Assembly: GCA_003255025.1 (NCBI GenBank)
Contig: QANY01008042.1
Location: 62,001-126,000 of the forward strand
Source of the DNA: Datisca glomerata
Lineage: Eukaryota > Streptophyta > Magnoliopsida > Cucurbitales > Datiscaceae
Direction: 5' to 3'
Length of the DNA: 64,000 nucleotides
Position numbers and translations under genes: made by a program. Position 1 is the stretch's first letter, and each line of letters begins with the position of its first letter. The notes below the pieces were generated by a model, which was not told the DNA's origin, did not search any database, and saw nothing but the letters and a program-made list of their open reading frames with translations. Shown piece by piece: positions 63,203 through 64,000 of this stretch.

Positions 63203-63310
63203 TTGTGTAGCCATCATGTAGTCTACACGATGGGGGTACACTGACGTCGTGTACCCATCATGTCTACATGATGGATATACGACGTCAGCGCACCCCATTG
63301 TGTAGTACAA
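63203..63310. repeat. Palindromic minisatellite array 12 (copy 2)
   Basis: A few units of catgtagtctacacgatggg and gacgtcgtgtacccatc; inverted and shorter counterpart of array 9. Confidence 0.85.
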
Positions 63311-64000
63311 AATTAACAAAACTCATTCTCTCTCTAGATTTCTCTCTCAAATCTCGACAAAAGCCCATCAAATTTCTTCTTCTTCTTAGTCCAAAATTCA
63401 AGCTTTTCAGGAAAAAAAATTCAAACAACGTTCTATAAAAAAAAGAAAATAAATAAATATTCTCAGAAAATTTATGAACATAAAAAATTCATGAAAATTC
63501 AAGTTTTTCAAAAATTAAGAAGAAAACCAAACTTATACATATTCCAGAAAGAAGAAAGAAGAAAACGAAGAAAAAAATAAAGAATAAATCATATAACTTC
63601 ATAAAAATATTTTAAGTGAAATGTGAGCTAGAGGCCAGGGTCAATGAAAATTAGTTTAAGGATTGATTTTTACAAAATGATTAGTGGGGTATAGTTTAGC
63701 CAAAATCCCTAACCCGAGAACCATCAAAACCAGAAGCTGAAGCTCACGGGTTTTAGGGTTTTCAAAATGGAGATGATAATTGGGGTGTTTTGGTAATTTC
63801 TTAACAGTAGAACACTAATTTAGGGACGTGAATGTTCTTACCTGCAAATTTTGATCTTAAAAATGTGTGAAAAATCTTACGAGATGGGAGTGATATTTTT
63901 AAATTTAGGGTGAAAATTTTTAAAAGATATGAGTGAGATATGTGAGTGATATTTTTAAATTTAGAGAGATTAAATATTATTTAAATAAACACCAAAAGTA

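Larger units (their letters stand above)
61695..63995. mobile_element. Gene-less MULE relative, copy 2, with terminal inverted repeats
   Basis: Its two ends (61695-62160 and 63590-63995) are inverted copies. Matching blocks include gatttttacaaaat (about 63652) with attttgtaaaaatc (about 62005), and aatatcactc-cgtctc-taagattttt (about 61779) with its complement near 63880. The centre holds arrays 11 and 12 and the unique blocks shared with copy 1 in reverse order. No gene is recognisable. A gtatagtttagccaaaat-ccct block is also shared with the ends of the MULE at 40925, so all three are one family. The right terminus lies at or near the window edge. Confidence 0.82.

Overview
The window is nuclear DNA of a dicot-like flowering plant. 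It is AT-rich and made mostly of nested, decayed transposable elements, and two intron-containing host genes sit near its right end. The two genes are a peroxisomal (S)-2-hydroxy-acid oxidase of the HAOX type (54435-57427, 11 exons, 364 codons) and FLU, the plastid TPR regulator of tetrapyrrole synthesis (58338-60646, 5 exons, 297 codons). Both splice into complete open frames with GT-AG introns. As I recall the Arabidopsis map, HAOX and FLU genes are also near neighbours there, so this pair probably marks an old syntenic block. The species cannot be named from the sequence.

Layout, left to right. 650-23567 is a minus-strand Athila-type Ty3/gypsy element. Its 3' LTR is at 650-1832, its gag-protease remnant at about 20880-22660 and its truncated 5' LTR at 22792-23567. 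It is split by copia-type material at 4001-20877. That material is a patchwork of two related minus-strand copia elements (A and C), a plus-strand copia fragment (B, 11092-14587) and a CACTA remnant (about 5500-7805). 23568-26935 is a plus-strand Tat/Ogre-like gypsy pol remnant. 28830-40674 is an L1-type LINE bounded by perfect 14-base target-site duplications. It carries three later insertions: an 861-base MITE with an 8-base duplication (30461-31321), a copia element with a 5-base duplication (32285-37111), and a 144-base piece of plastid psbA inside the reverse transcriptase (38297-38440).

40925-51410 is a Mutator-like element (MULE) with long terminal inverted repeats. It encodes a broken transposase on the plus strand and a convergent, broken DUF1985/ULP1-type protease on the minus strand. 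Its non-coding parts hold eight arrays of a palindromic minisatellite built on the motif tacacgatg/catcgtgta. Two smaller relatives without genes carry four more such arrays. They lie in inverted orientation at 51410-53305 and about 61695-63995, bracketing the HAOX-FLU pair.

Only HAOX and FLU look functional. Every transposon reading frame examined carries stops or frameshifts, many of which fit C-to-T decay. The most distinctive feature is the MULE family with dispersed palindromic minisatellites. The best-supported historical record is the LINE with its three datable insertions.
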